Shown here in pieces: positions 7,423 to 15,138 of a stretch of 64,000 nt of DNA. The stretch is from NCBI GenBank assembly GCA_045649485.1, contig JAZRPZ010000081.1, positions 19,876 through 83,875 on the forward strand, in the 5' to 3' direction. A program made the position numbers and the translations under genes. Position 1 is the stretch's first letter. Each line of letters starts with the position of its first letter. This DNA comes from RUG11247 sp045649485 (lineage in GTDB: Bacteria; Bacillota; Clostridia; Christensenellales; Aristaeellaceae). The notes under the pieces were generated by a model, which did no database searches, was not told the DNA's origin, and saw only the letters and a program-made list of their open reading frames with translations.

Positions 7423-8742
7423 TCACTTTTCACGGGTCAGTTCGCTCAGGTCAACCATCTGTTCGGCCATCCTGCGCACCTGTTCCTTCAAAAGGAACAG
7501 ACAGTCCATCTCACGGGCATAACCGCCCACGATGTCCTCCGCCAGTGCCTGACAGGTAGGAGAGCCGCAGGAACCGCAGTCCAGACCGGGCAGCTTCTTG
7601 CGCACCTCGGCTATGCGGTCCATCTTTGCCAGTGCCTGCTTGAAATCGGTATCCAGTCTCAGGGAGTCGACGGAAATTATCTCCTTGTCGAATTCCAGCA
7701 CGTCCCTTACGCGGTCCACATCCGCTTCTGTAACGATATCCTCGAGGGCGGGGCTTGCCACGTCCTGAACCAGGCGGCGGATACGGTTTCTGGCAATAAA
7801 GGGATTTTCAAATACCACGGGACCGCCAACGCAGCCCTCGTCACAGGCCTGACCTTCGAAGAATCTCAGGTTGGGCATACGGTCGTTTTCGATGGCCTCC
7901 AGTACGGCGTTTACGTTGTCTATACCATCCACGGCAAGGGCTTCGTCGCCCGCGCCCATGGAAGTGCATTCGCCGCCGGAACGTGCCCAGCCCAGACCCA
8001 GAGGACCTGCGGGCTCCATGGTTCCGTCTTCATCGGCAGCCACTTTCTTGAGCTGTCCGGAGAGCAGGCCGTATATCTCCAGCATGGAGATGGCGCCGTC
8101 GATAGCGCTCTTCTCATGACCAAGCGGATCGCGTATGGCCGTGACCTTCGCAGGGCAGGGAGTGATAAAGAAGCAGCCTACTTCCTCGGGCTTCGCGCCG
8201 GTCTTTTCACAGAATTCCCTGCGGGCGATGGTAGCCGCAACCTCCATGGGAGAGCGGATATCCACTATATTTTCAATAAGCTCGGGGAATCTTACCTGAA
8301 TGAGTCTTACGACCGCGGGACACGCGGAGGAGATAAGCGGTCTGGGACACATGGGATCGGCCAGCTTTTCCTTTACCGCCTTGGCAACTATCTCTGCGCC
8401 GCGGCCTACATCGAACACATCGTCAAAGCCGATGCGCCTCAGACCGCCCGCTATAGATTTGACATTCGGCAGATTTTTGAACTGACCGTACAGGGACGGC
8501 GGCGGCAGCGCTATGCGATACTTGAAAAGATTTATGGTCGCAAAGCTGTCGGTCACCGCTACCTTTGCATGATGCTGACATACGCGGATACATTCACCGC
8601 AATCGATGCACATTTCATCAACGATGCGGGCTCTGCCGCCGCGGATGCGGATCGCTTCGGTGGGGCAGCGCTTCAGACAATTTGTGCAGCCCACACACTT
8701 TCCGCGGTCCAGCCTCACGGAATGGAAATACTTTTCGCTCAT
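7423..8742 (-). CDS. divergent [FeFe]-hydrogenase-like iron-sulfur protein, putative sensory (group C/D-like)
   Basis: A 439-residue protein. Residues 16-26 and 45-55 carry two CxxCxxCxxxC [4Fe-4S] motifs. The middle is a hydrogenase large-domain fold in which the four H-cluster cysteines remain (SACP C141, TPCPAK C196, GQACDEGCVGGP C300 and C304), but the surrounding motifs differ from catalytic enzymes. It ends in a four-cysteine Fe-S domain (LDCGSCGSPTC, residues 388-397, with another cysteine at 414) and an amphipathic helix. Such proteins are classed as putative sensory hydrogenases; no PAS domain is present. AAGGAG lies before ATG 8742; a start nine codons upstream overlaps the ATPase gene. 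The ATPase, DRTGG and PHP genes around it suggest an H2- or redox-sensing circuit. Confidence 0.85.
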   Translation of the reverse strand: MSEKYFHSVRLDRGKCVGCTNCLKRCPTEAIRIRGGRARIVDEMCIDCGECIRVCQHHAKVAVTDSFATINLFKYRIALPPPSLYGQFKNLPNVKSIAGGLRRIGFDDVFDVGRGAEIVAKAVKEKLADPMCPRPLISSACPAVVRLIQVRFPELIENIVDIRSPMEVAATIARREFCEKTGAKPEEVGCFFITPCPAKVTAIRDPLGHEKSAIDGAISMLEIYGLLSGQLKKVAADEDGTMEPAGPLGLGWARSGGECTSMGAGDEALAVDGIDNVNAVLEAIENDRMPNLRFFEGQACDEGCVGGPVVFENPFIARNRIRRLVQDVASPALEDIVTEADVDRVRDVLEFDKEIISVDSLRLDTDFKQALAKMDRIAEVRKKLPGLDCGSCGSPTCQALAEDIVGGYAREMDCLFLLKEQVRRMAEQMVDLSELTREK

Positions 8743-8765
8743 TTTTTCTCCTTCCCGGAACAGGA

Positions 8766-9185
8766 TCACAGGTTGAATATCATGGTTATCTTAGTTCCTA
8801 CGCCCACCTGGGACTGGATGTCGAATTTATCGGCGTTGCGCGCCATATTGCAAAGACCCATACCTGCGCCGAAGCCCATCATACGGACTTCGTCCGATGC
8901 GGTGGAATAGCCCTCGCTCATGGCAAGATCGATATCGGGGATACCGGGACCGACGTCCTCAACGGTCAGCGTAACGTCGCTTTCACCGACCTCCAGTATG
9001 ATCTTTCCGCCCATGGAATGGATTACCAGATTGATCTCCGCCTCATATATGGCAATGGAGATCCTGCGGACCACATTGAAATTTACGCCCAGCTTTTTCA
9101 GAAGACGTTTTATCTTGCCGGACGCTTCGCCCGCAACTACGAAATCCATCGCGGCTACGGGGTATTCTTCTCTTATGATACTCAT
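8766..9185 (-). CDS. anti-sigma-factor-like ATP-binding protein (RsbW/SpoIIAB type GHKL fold)
   Basis: A 139-residue soluble GHKL ATPase. It shows an N-box-like helix (RRISIAIYEAEINLVIHS), the G1 box VEDVGPGIPD, and a GFGAGMGLCNMARNAD lid resembling SpoIIAB/RsbW. Proteins of this size are serine kinases that bind sigma factors or anti-sigma antagonists, or detached kinase domains. It lies immediately before the sensory hydrogenase-like gene, so it may read that protein's state. Ribosome-site quality is modest (GAAAGG about 14 bases away). Confidence 0.85.
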   Translation of the reverse strand: MSIIREEYPVAAMDFVVAGEASGKIKRLLKKLGVNFNVVRRISIAIYEAEINLVIHSMGGKIILEVGESDVTLTVEDVGPGIPDIDLAMSEGYSTASDEVRMMGFGAGMGLCNMARNADKFDIQSQVGVGTKITMIFNL

Positions 9186-9205
9186 TTATAAAGCACCGGC
9201 CTTTC

Positions 9206-9547
9206 TCAACCGGCCATAAGGCCGTTGGTATACAATGTTCCGCTGGCAATATACAGGGTAAGCTTTGTGGAAAGCAGGGTTATATCATATTCGCCTGCCA
9301 GCTCAACAAGTTCTTCGGAAGGCTGCTTTCCACGCACGAATACAACGCAGCGGATATCAAGCATATCGGCAGTGCGCAGCACCTGCGGATTGATAAGACC
9401 GGTAAGCAGCACGGTATGTTCTTTGGAAAAAGCAAGTACGTCGCTCATCATGTCACTGGAGCATGCCGTCTTTACATCTACATCAAGATGCTCTTCGCCA
9501 CAGATAAGCTTTGCATCCAGAATCTTCATTACTTCTCTGATCTTCAT
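9206..9547 (-). CDS. DRTGG domain protein, first gene of regulatory operon
   Basis: A 113-residue DRTGG-type protein: MKIREVMKILDAKLICGEEH at the front, a central DVLAFSKEHTVLLTGLINPQV segment and LYTNGLMAG at the end, resembling the N-terminal module of HPr kinase. It is probably regulatory rather than catalytic. GGGTGG lies before ATG 9547, and a near-consensus promoter is 36 bases upstream. It heads the five-gene operon that ends with the PHP gene at 6293. Confidence 0.75.
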   Translation of the reverse strand: MKIREVMKILDAKLICGEEHLDVDVKTACSSDMMSDVLAFSKEHTVLLTGLINPQVLRTADMLDIRCVVFVRGKQPSEELVELAGEYDITLLSTKLTLYIASGTLYTNGLMAG

Positions 9548-9582
9548 TCAAAAAACCACCCTTTCCGGCTTTTAACAACATA

Positions 9583-9611
9583 ATTATAATATATTTTTCG
9601 CAGTTTGTAAA
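9583..9611 (-). promoter_or_regulatory. sigma-A promoter of the DRTGG/hydrogenase-like operon
   Basis: On the minus strand: -35 TTTACA (9611-9606), a 17-base spacer, -10 TATAAT (9588-9583). Just downstream is TTGTTAA (9578-9572), a Rex-like half-site without its partner. Confidence 0.85.
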
Positions 9612-9630
9612 CATACGAAACCCTGCCTCC

Positions 9631-9650
9631 CCAAACCCGTGTCGGTTTGG
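9631..9650. promoter_or_regulatory. inverted repeat between divergent promoters
   Basis: CCAAACC (9631-9637) and GGTTTGG (9644-9650) are perfect 7-bp arms around six bases. It lies upstream of both the leftward promoter at 9611 and the rightward promoter at 9706, so it could be an operator shared by both. It is a weak terminator candidate only, with no T-run. Confidence 0.4.
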
Positions 9651-9705
9651 CGCAAATAATTAGTCCTGCATTAGAACAATTTGTGCCTTTTATGCGTCTG
9701 CAATC

Positions 9706-9735
9706 TTGCTCATATGATATACATCATGTTACAAT
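9706..9735 (+). promoter_or_regulatory. promoter of the acyltransferase-like gene
   Basis: -35 TTGCTC (9706-9711), 18-base spacer, -10 TACAAT (9730-9735) with a TG extension at 9727-9728. Confidence 0.6.
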
Positions 9736-9758
9736 ACACATACGGAGGTGGTATTTTT

Positions 9759-10619
9759 ATGTTCGGACTGCGCAACGACGGCTATAACGTATCCGGCATC
9801 GTGGACCCTATGGTCCTCTTTACGCCGCTTATAATGCCTACACGCTGTGAATCCATGAACGAAGTTACATATCCCACAGAATACGAGCCCATGGCGGCAT
9901 ACATAAAGAAGAATAAGGATTACCCCCACAACATATCCTTTATGACCATACTCGCCGCCGCATATGTGCGCAGCATATATCATCACCCTGCCCTGAACTA
10001 TTTCGTGATGGGCAACAAGATATACAGGCACAAAAAGATAACCATGTCCCTTGTTGTACTGAAGGATGGCGGGGACGGCGCTCCTCAGGAAGCACTGGCA
10101 AAGATCGATTTCGAGCCCACCGACACCATATTCCAGGTGGCCGAAAAGATGGACAGGGAAATATCCAGCGCAAAAAAGGAAGGCGAAAAGAACGGCACTT
10201 CCAATTTCGCGAGAAATCTGCTGCGCATACCGATACTGCCCTCTCTCGTGGTAGCGCTGGCAAGGCTTACCGACAGGCTCGGCATCATGCCCCGCTTCAT
10301 CAACAAGCTGAGCCCCTTCCACTGCAGCTTCTTCATCACCAACATGATGTCCATCGGTCTGCCCTCGATCTATCATCATCTCTATAATTTCGGTACCTGC
10401 TCGGTATTCATCGCCGTGGGCAAACCCGATCGCGAACTGACCAGTGCCGGCGGAAATATCTCCCGCAAGCTGATGATACCCCTCGGCTTCGTGACCGATG
10501 AACGCGTGTGCGGCGGCGCAGACTACGCACAGGGTGCGCACTGCCTGCTGAATTATCTGAAGCATCCGGAGCTTCTGGAACTCACCATCGAAGAAGAAGC
10601 CATACTCAAAGCCAAATGA
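9759..10619 (+). CDS. chloramphenicol-acetyltransferase/E2-fold acyltransferase-like protein lacking the catalytic motif
   Basis: A 286-residue protein with the fold signature of 2-oxoacid dehydrogenase E2 catalytic domains and chloramphenicol acetyltransferase: an N-terminal DPMVLFTPLIMPTR strand region, ITMSLVVLKDGG, and a C-terminal VTDERVCGGADYAQG block. In active members the last block is DHRVxDG, whose His and Asp do the chemistry. Here they are Glu and Gly, so acyl transfer by the usual mechanism is unlikely. No lipoyl domain is attached and no E1 or E3 genes are nearby. GGAGGTGG precedes ATG 9759. The role is unknown; structural or altered-mechanism use is possible. Confidence 0.7.
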   Translation: MFGLRNDGYNVSGIVDPMVLFTPLIMPTRCESMNEVTYPTEYEPMAAYIKKNKDYPHNISFMTILAAAYVRSIYHHPALNYFVMGNKIYRHKKITMSLVVLKDGGDGAPQEALAKIDFEPTDTIFQVAEKMDREISSAKKEGEKNGTSNFARNLLRIPILPSLVVALARLTDRLGIMPRFINKLSPFHCSFFITNMMSIGLPSIYHHLYNFGTCSVFIAVGKPDRELTSAGGNISRKLMIPLGFVTDERVCGGADYAQGAHCLLNYLKHPELLELTIEEEAILKAK

Positions 10620-10624
10620 TCCCG

Positions 10625-10650
10625 AACCGCTGTCTCAGACGGCGGTTTTT
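10625..10650 (+). terminator. intrinsic terminator
   Basis: AACCGC (10625-10630) pairs with GCGGTT (10642-10647), with further G-T-tolerant pairing inside, followed by TTTTT. Confidence 0.7.
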
Positions 10651-10653
10651 ATA

Positions 10654-10682
10654 TTGCTTTCGGCGCACGATAAATATATAAT
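10654..10682 (+). promoter_or_regulatory. promoter of the TIM-barrel isomerase gene
   Basis: -35 TTGCTT (10654-10659), 17-base spacer, -10 TATAAT (10677-10682). Confidence 0.7.
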
Positions 10683-10710
10683 AACACTATAACTCAAGCG
10701 AAAGGCTGGT

Positions 10711-11556
10711 ATGTTTATGATAAAGACAGGCGTCGTAACCCGCAGCTTCTCAGGATGGACCAACGAACAGACCGCCGATTATATGAAGGAACACGGCTTC
10801 CCCACCACCGAGCTCTGCCTCGTCGCTTCAGATTCCCGCTACTGGGCTTATAACGGCACAAGCAACATATCCGACCTTACCGACGAACGCTTCAGCGAGA
10901 TATGCGATATCTACCGCTCCCGCGGCATTGAGATAGTGTCCCTCGGCATATTCACCAACCTCATCGAGCAGGATGACATGAAGCGCTTTGCCGTACTCAA
11001 TTATTTCAAGCGCCATATAGAGCTGGCCGGCAAAAACGGAATTCCCTATGTATCCACCGAATGCGGCTTCAATCCCGACCACCGCGGCGTGATAACCGCA
11101 ACCTACGAAAGGGATATCGAGATACTCAAGCGAAGCATGCGCGAACTTCTTAAGGAATGCGATAAATGGAACGTAGATATCGCGTGGGAAAACTGCGCCA
11201 TAGACCTGGTCCCTTCCGCAAAGCGTGTGCACGACATCATAAATCAGATAGGTCATCCCCGTCTGAAGGTGCTGCTTGACCCCGCCAATTTCATAGCCAA
11301 TTCCTCCGAAGAGGATATGTTCCGCTATCTTTCCGACCGCATAGCCTACTTCCACGGCAAGGATCGCTTCGTAAACGATGTGGGCAGCCGCCTCGTAGGC
11401 GACGGCGAAATAGACTGGGTGAAATTCCTCAGCCTCTACCACAAGCACAACGAAGGACTGCCCTTCATGATAGAATTCGTTACTCCACAGAACGCCTGCG
11501 AGATACGCGACAGGGTAACGGAATTCGACAAGCTTGCGTGTTGCGCTCCCCGATAA
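10711..11556 (+). CDS. sugar phosphate isomerase/epimerase-like TIM barrel (AP endonuclease 2 family)
   Basis: A 281-residue cytoplasmic protein of the xylose-isomerase-like TIM-barrel superfamily. It shows IAWENCAIDLVPSA (metal-binding Glu), LKVLLDPANF (metal-binding Asp), YFHGKDRF and IEFVTPQ at the barrel strand ends, in the usual order. Such proteins act on sugars, inositols or sugar phosphates with a divalent metal; the substrate is not predictable. AAAGG lies 5 bases before ATG 10711; a second ATG two codons later is possible. It is a single-gene unit with its own promoter and a strong terminator. Confidence 0.82.
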   Translation: MFMIKTGVVTRSFSGWTNEQTADYMKEHGFPTTELCLVASDSRYWAYNGTSNISDLTDERFSEICDIYRSRGIEIVSLGIFTNLIEQDDMKRFAVLNYFKRHIELAGKNGIPYVSTECGFNPDHRGVITATYERDIEILKRSMRELLKECDKWNVDIAWENCAIDLVPSAKRVHDIINQIGHPRLKVLLDPANFIANSSEEDMFRYLSDRIAYFHGKDRFVNDVGSRLVGDGEIDWVKFLSLYHKHNEGLPFMIEFVTPQNACEIRDRVTEFDKLACCAPR

Positions 11557-11567
11557 ATTCCAAATAC

Positions 11568-11600
11568 AAAAGGCATGTGCAGATCCACATGCCTTTTTTT
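11568..11600 (+). terminator. intrinsic terminator
   Basis: A perfect 12-bp stem, AAAAGGCATGTG (11568-11579) with CACATGCCTTTT (11586-11597), a 6-base loop and a T-run. A second, weaker hairpin (CTGCA.GCCGG with CCGGC.TGCAG, 11609-11641) follows without a T-run. Confidence 0.9.
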
Positions 11601-11684
11601 ATTTATCTCTGCAAGCCGGAGCCTCCGCCCCCGGCCTGCAGACGGACAGCATAAATCATCCAAAGTACCCACTGCACGGGATTC

Positions 11685-13997
11685 TTAATTGGCGGAGCCC
11701 CTTGACCAGAAACGCTTTACCGAAGCAGCCACGGAATCCGCATCGGGCATTACACGTACATTCCAGTGTGCGGGCATCAGATTCACATATTTCTCCTGCA
11801 CAAAGCGGTCGTCCATCAGAAGCACTATGCCTCTGTCGGTCTCGGTACGTATCACTCGTCCCGCCGCCTGCTGTACTCTTCGGAATCCCGGGTATGTGTA
11901 GGCGTAATCATAGCCCGCGCCTTCGCCGTCATCGGTGAATTCGCGTATTACTTCCCTTTCCCTGCAGATAAGCGGTATTCCCACGGAGATTATTGCCGCT
12001 CCGGAAAGCCTGTCGCCGGGCATGTCAACACCCTCGGCAAATACTCCGCCCAGCGCAATGAACGCCAGCATATGTCCCTTCGGGTCAGGTCTGAATTCCG
12101 CAATGAACGCCTCTCTTTCGGCGTCGCTCATTTTATTCTGCTGCTTTATAAGCCTTACGTCGGGATACATCATGGCAAATCTCTCATAAGCCATGTTCAT
12201 ATAGGCATACGACGGGAAACAGGCTATGTAATTGCCCTTTTTCCCGGACATCATGGCGTATATTCCGCGGCATATCTCGCCGATGGATTCCTCGCGGTGG
12301 GCATACCTTGTTTCGCTGCGCAGCAAAAGCGTCAGCTGATTCTCCGGCGGAAATGGTGAAGCCAGCGAAAGCATCGCGTCGCCTTCATTTTCCCTGACCG
12401 CCAGCTGACTTGCATAAAATTCCGGCGGCGTAAGCGTAGCCGAGAAAAACACCGCGCTGCCCACCTTCTTAAGGCACTTGTCCAGATGATTCGATGGGTC
12501 TACGCACATAAGCCTTGCGCGGATAAGCTTGCCTTCCTTTTCCAGTATGACTCGGCTTTCATCCTCCGAAAATTCGCCGTGCCTGCGGGCATACCACGTT
12601 GCGTCAAGCAGCAGTCTTACCAGCCTGCGCCTTTCGGGATGTCCCGATGGTATCGAATCCGTCAGCGCTTCCATAAGATCATCCGCGGCAATGGCTATCT
12701 TGTCCGGCGCACGGGTCAGCACCTCGTCTTCGAAATCCTCCCCTGCCTTCAGTGCCTTCAGCATACGCGTAAGCGCGGGATACAGCGGGTCTTCCTTTCC
12801 TATATCCCTGCGCAGTTTGCCTATCTCTCTTCCCGAAAGCTCGGCCGTCAGCATGTCCCGCGCTCTTTCGGAAAGGTTGTGCGCTTCGTCCACCAGCAGC
12901 ACACAGCCGTTCTTTTTGGTAAAAAATCTCTGCAATCTGACCCTCGGGTCAAACGCATAGTTGTAATCGCAGATTATTACGTCGGCGCTTTCCGCAAGGT
13001 CCAGAGAAAGCTCAAACGGACACAGCCGGTTTTCCTCTGCCAGCGCCCGTATCTCCTCTGCACCCAGCTTTTCCATCTGCAGCGCCTGCATAAGCACCGG
13101 TCGGCGCCTGTCGTAGTAACCGACCGAATAGGGGCACATATAGCAGTTGGTATCCCCGGGCACACAGCTTTTTTCCTTCGCCGTAATGGTGACGCTGCGC
13201 ACGCTCAGCCCCCTTGCGCGCATTATCTCCAGCGCATTCTCCGCGCTGCGTCTGCCGGTGGTGCGGGCGGTGAGATAGAATATCGCCGAGACCTTCGCCT
13301 CGCCCATAGCCTTCAGCGCGCCGAAAAGCGCCGCCGCTGTCTTGCCTATGCCGGTGGGCGCTTCTATCATTACCCTTTTGTGGTCGCGCGCCGCAACATA
13401 GGCGTTTGCCGCCATCTGCCGCTGACCGTCGCGGTAATTGTCAAACGGGAATGCCAGTCTGTTTACCGACGGCATGAACTTGCCGCGCCATTCCTCCATA
13501 GCCATTATCCAGCGGGCGTAGGGCGTTATGTATTCATACAGCAGCTTCCACAGCCTTTGCGCGGTGTAATTCCGCGAAAATCTGGTTCTGGCGCCGTTTA
13601 TGTTGTAGTAGATTATGGCTACCTCGCAGCTTTCATAGCCCTCTTTTTTGCATATAATGGCGGCATACATCTCTGCCTGCGCCCAATGCACCGGAAATTC
13701 ATCCGCACCTATGCCGGAGGGATTTCTGCGGGTGGTCTTTATCTCCTCTACGGTCAGCATGCCTTCATGCCTGCGCACCGCATCGGCTCTGCCCTGCAGA
13801 CGGATGTCTATATCCTCCGCCCTCAGGTCTATAGCCTGCGGCTCCTCGGTACGCCACGAATCGTCCAGCTGTCTCTGAAGCGTGAGATGTCCTTCCATGC
13901 CCTCACGCATGCGCTCCACAACGGAGAAATCCACCGCCAGGTCGCCGCCCTCAAAGGCGAATTCCGCCACGGTGCGTACGTTTACAGAATAAGGCAT
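11685..13997 (-). CDS. XPD/DinG-type ATP-dependent DNA helicase with N-terminal nuclease-like domain
   Basis: A 770-residue helicase of superfamily 2. The first 190 residues look like a PD-(D/E)XK (Cas4/RecB-type) domain, with GRADAVRR followed by LTVEEIKTT matching the D...ExK core. The helicase part has Walker A IEAPTGIGKTAA, four cysteines in an insert (CVPGDTNCYMC and LCPFEL) that would hold a [4Fe-4S] cluster as in XPD, the DEAH box LLVDEAHNLSERA, and C-terminal motif VI QAAGRVIRTETDRG. It probably unwinds or repairs structured or damaged DNA. AAAGGAG lies before ATG 13997. It stands alone between oppositely oriented genes. Confidence 0.92.
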   Translation of the reverse strand: MPYSVNVRTVAEFAFEGGDLAVDFSVVERMREGMEGHLTLQRQLDDSWRTEEPQAIDLRAEDIDIRLQGRADAVRRHEGMLTVEEIKTTRRNPSGIGADEFPVHWAQAEMYAAIICKKEGYESCEVAIIYYNINGARTRFSRNYTAQRLWKLLYEYITPYARWIMAMEEWRGKFMPSVNRLAFPFDNYRDGQRQMAANAYVAARDHKRVMIEAPTGIGKTAAALFGALKAMGEAKVSAIFYLTARTTGRRSAENALEIMRARGLSVRSVTITAKEKSCVPGDTNCYMCPYSVGYYDRRRPVLMQALQMEKLGAEEIRALAEENRLCPFELSLDLAESADVIICDYNYAFDPRVRLQRFFTKKNGCVLLVDEAHNLSERARDMLTAELSGREIGKLRRDIGKEDPLYPALTRMLKALKAGEDFEDEVLTRAPDKIAIAADDLMEALTDSIPSGHPERRRLVRLLLDATWYARRHGEFSEDESRVILEKEGKLIRARLMCVDPSNHLDKCLKKVGSAVFFSATLTPPEFYASQLAVRENEGDAMLSLASPFPPENQLTLLLRSETRYAHREESIGEICRGIYAMMSGKKGNYIACFPSYAYMNMAYERFAMMYPDVRLIKQQNKMSDAEREAFIAEFRPDPKGHMLAFIALGGVFAEGVDMPGDRLSGAAIISVGIPLICREREVIREFTDDGEGAGYDYAYTYPGFRRVQQAAGRVIRTETDRGIVLLMDDRFVQEKYVNLMPAHWNVRVMPDADSVAASVKRFWSRGSAN

Positions 13998-14033
13998 CCC
14001 TCGCTCCTTTCTCCGCCGAATTGCCCGGCGGTA

Positions 14034-14062
14034 TTGACTTTATATGCAGGTAATGGTACATT
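14034..14062 (+). promoter_or_regulatory. promoter of the MBL-fold/VOC genes
   Basis: -35 TTGACT (14034-14039), 17-base spacer, -10 TACATT (14057-14062), 18 bases before the start codon. Confidence 0.65.
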
Positions 14063-14080
14063 TATCATGGAGGTGTTGGC

Positions 14081-14686
14081 ATGCGTGTCACATACCACGA
14101 ACACAGCGGATTTTCCGTGGAAACAGAATCTTCCGTACTGCTCTTTGATTATATCGGCGGCGGCTTTACCTTTGGTGAAAAGCCGGTACTTGCCATGGTC
14201 AGCCATGCACACGGCGACCATCGCAGGCCGGAACTGATAACTCAGGCAAACGGAATCATTGACTGTCCCGCCGTCGGAGAGACATTCACCATAAACGGAG
14301 TGAATGTGCGTACCTTCGGCTCCACCGACGAAGGCGTAAGCTTTCTTGTTGAGGCGGACGGATATCGCATATTCCACGCAGGAGACTTTAATCTCTGGCA
14401 CTGGAATATCGAAAACGACCCCGAGTGGACCGCACAGGCCACGGAGGATTTCGAAAAAGTCATGTCCACCCTCGAAGGCGAAAAGATCGATATCGCCATG
14501 TTCCCCGTTGACCCCCGCATGGGCGAAGGCTATGACGAGGGCGCATGCATATTCAACGAGCGGATGCAGCCGGGAATATTCATCCCCATGCATTTCTGGA
14601 AAAATCCGGAAGCCGCCATTGAATTTGCAAAGAAGTATGATAACGTGCGTCCGCTCACGGTAAGCGGTCAGCACACAGAATTATAA
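14081..14686 (+). CDS. MBL-fold metal-dependent hydrolase (UlaG-like)
   Basis: A 201-residue metallo-beta-lactamase-fold protein. SHAHGDHRR is the HxHxDH metal motif, FHAGDFNLW supplies the later metal-bridging Asp, and PMHFW a C-terminal His. It resembles small UlaG/YtkL-type hydrolases; the substrate is unknown. GGAGGTG precedes ATG 14081. The next gene begins 14 bases after the stop, so the two are probably co-transcribed. Confidence 0.85.
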   Translation: MRVTYHEHSGFSVETESSVLLFDYIGGGFTFGEKPVLAMVSHAHGDHRRPELITQANGIIDCPAVGETFTINGVNVRTFGSTDEGVSFLVEADGYRIFHAGDFNLWHWNIENDPEWTAQATEDFEKVMSTLEGEKIDIAMFPVDPRMGEGYDEGACIFNERMQPGIFIPMHFWKNPEAAIEFAKKYDNVRPLTVSGQHTEL

Positions 14687-14700
14687 CGGAGGCGAATACT

Positions 14701-15069
14701 ATGCAGTTTGTTTTCAATCACACCAACCTGAACGTATCCGACCTGGACGCCAGCATCCGCTTCTATCAGGAAGCGCTGGGTCTTAAGGTAGAACGCCTTT
14801 TCGAGCCCGACCACGGCAACTTCAAGCTGTGCTTCATGTCCGACGGCGTTACCGGCTATCAGCTGGAGCTCACCTGGCTGAAGGATCATCCTCAGAAGTA
14901 CGAGCTGGGCGAGAACGAGACCCACATCTGCTTCCGCGTAAAGGATTTTGAAGATGCCAAGAAGAAGCACGCCGAAATGGGCTGCATCTGCTTCGAAAAC
15001 GAAGGCATGGGTCTGTATTTCATCGAAGATCCCGACGGCTACTGGTTCGAGATCACTCCCGAAAGATAA
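14701..15069 (+). CDS. gloA: glyoxalase I-like VOC family protein
   Basis: A 122-residue VOC-fold enzyme. NHTNLNVSDLDASIRFYQEA is the typical first half with the metal His, ENETHICFRV carries the second His, and DPDGYWFEITPER ends with the metal Glu, matching lactoylglutathione lyase. The E/H pattern at DHGNFKLCF and QLELTW fits glyoxalase I rather than fosfomycin-resistance relatives, though the substrate cannot be proved. It would detoxify methylglyoxal. It follows the MBL-fold gene by 14 bases, and glyoxalase II enzymes are also MBL-fold, although the upstream protein does not look like GloB. Confidence 0.82.
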   Translation: MQFVFNHTNLNVSDLDASIRFYQEALGLKVERLFEPDHGNFKLCFMSDGVTGYQLELTWLKDHPQKYELGENETHICFRVKDFEDAKKKHAEMGCICFENEGMGLYFIEDPDGYWFEITPER

Positions 15070-15138
15070 ACCCATCAATATAGATAATACAGCGCCCGGC
15101 GCATAATTGCAATAGCCGGGACACACGGAGGACGAGAT

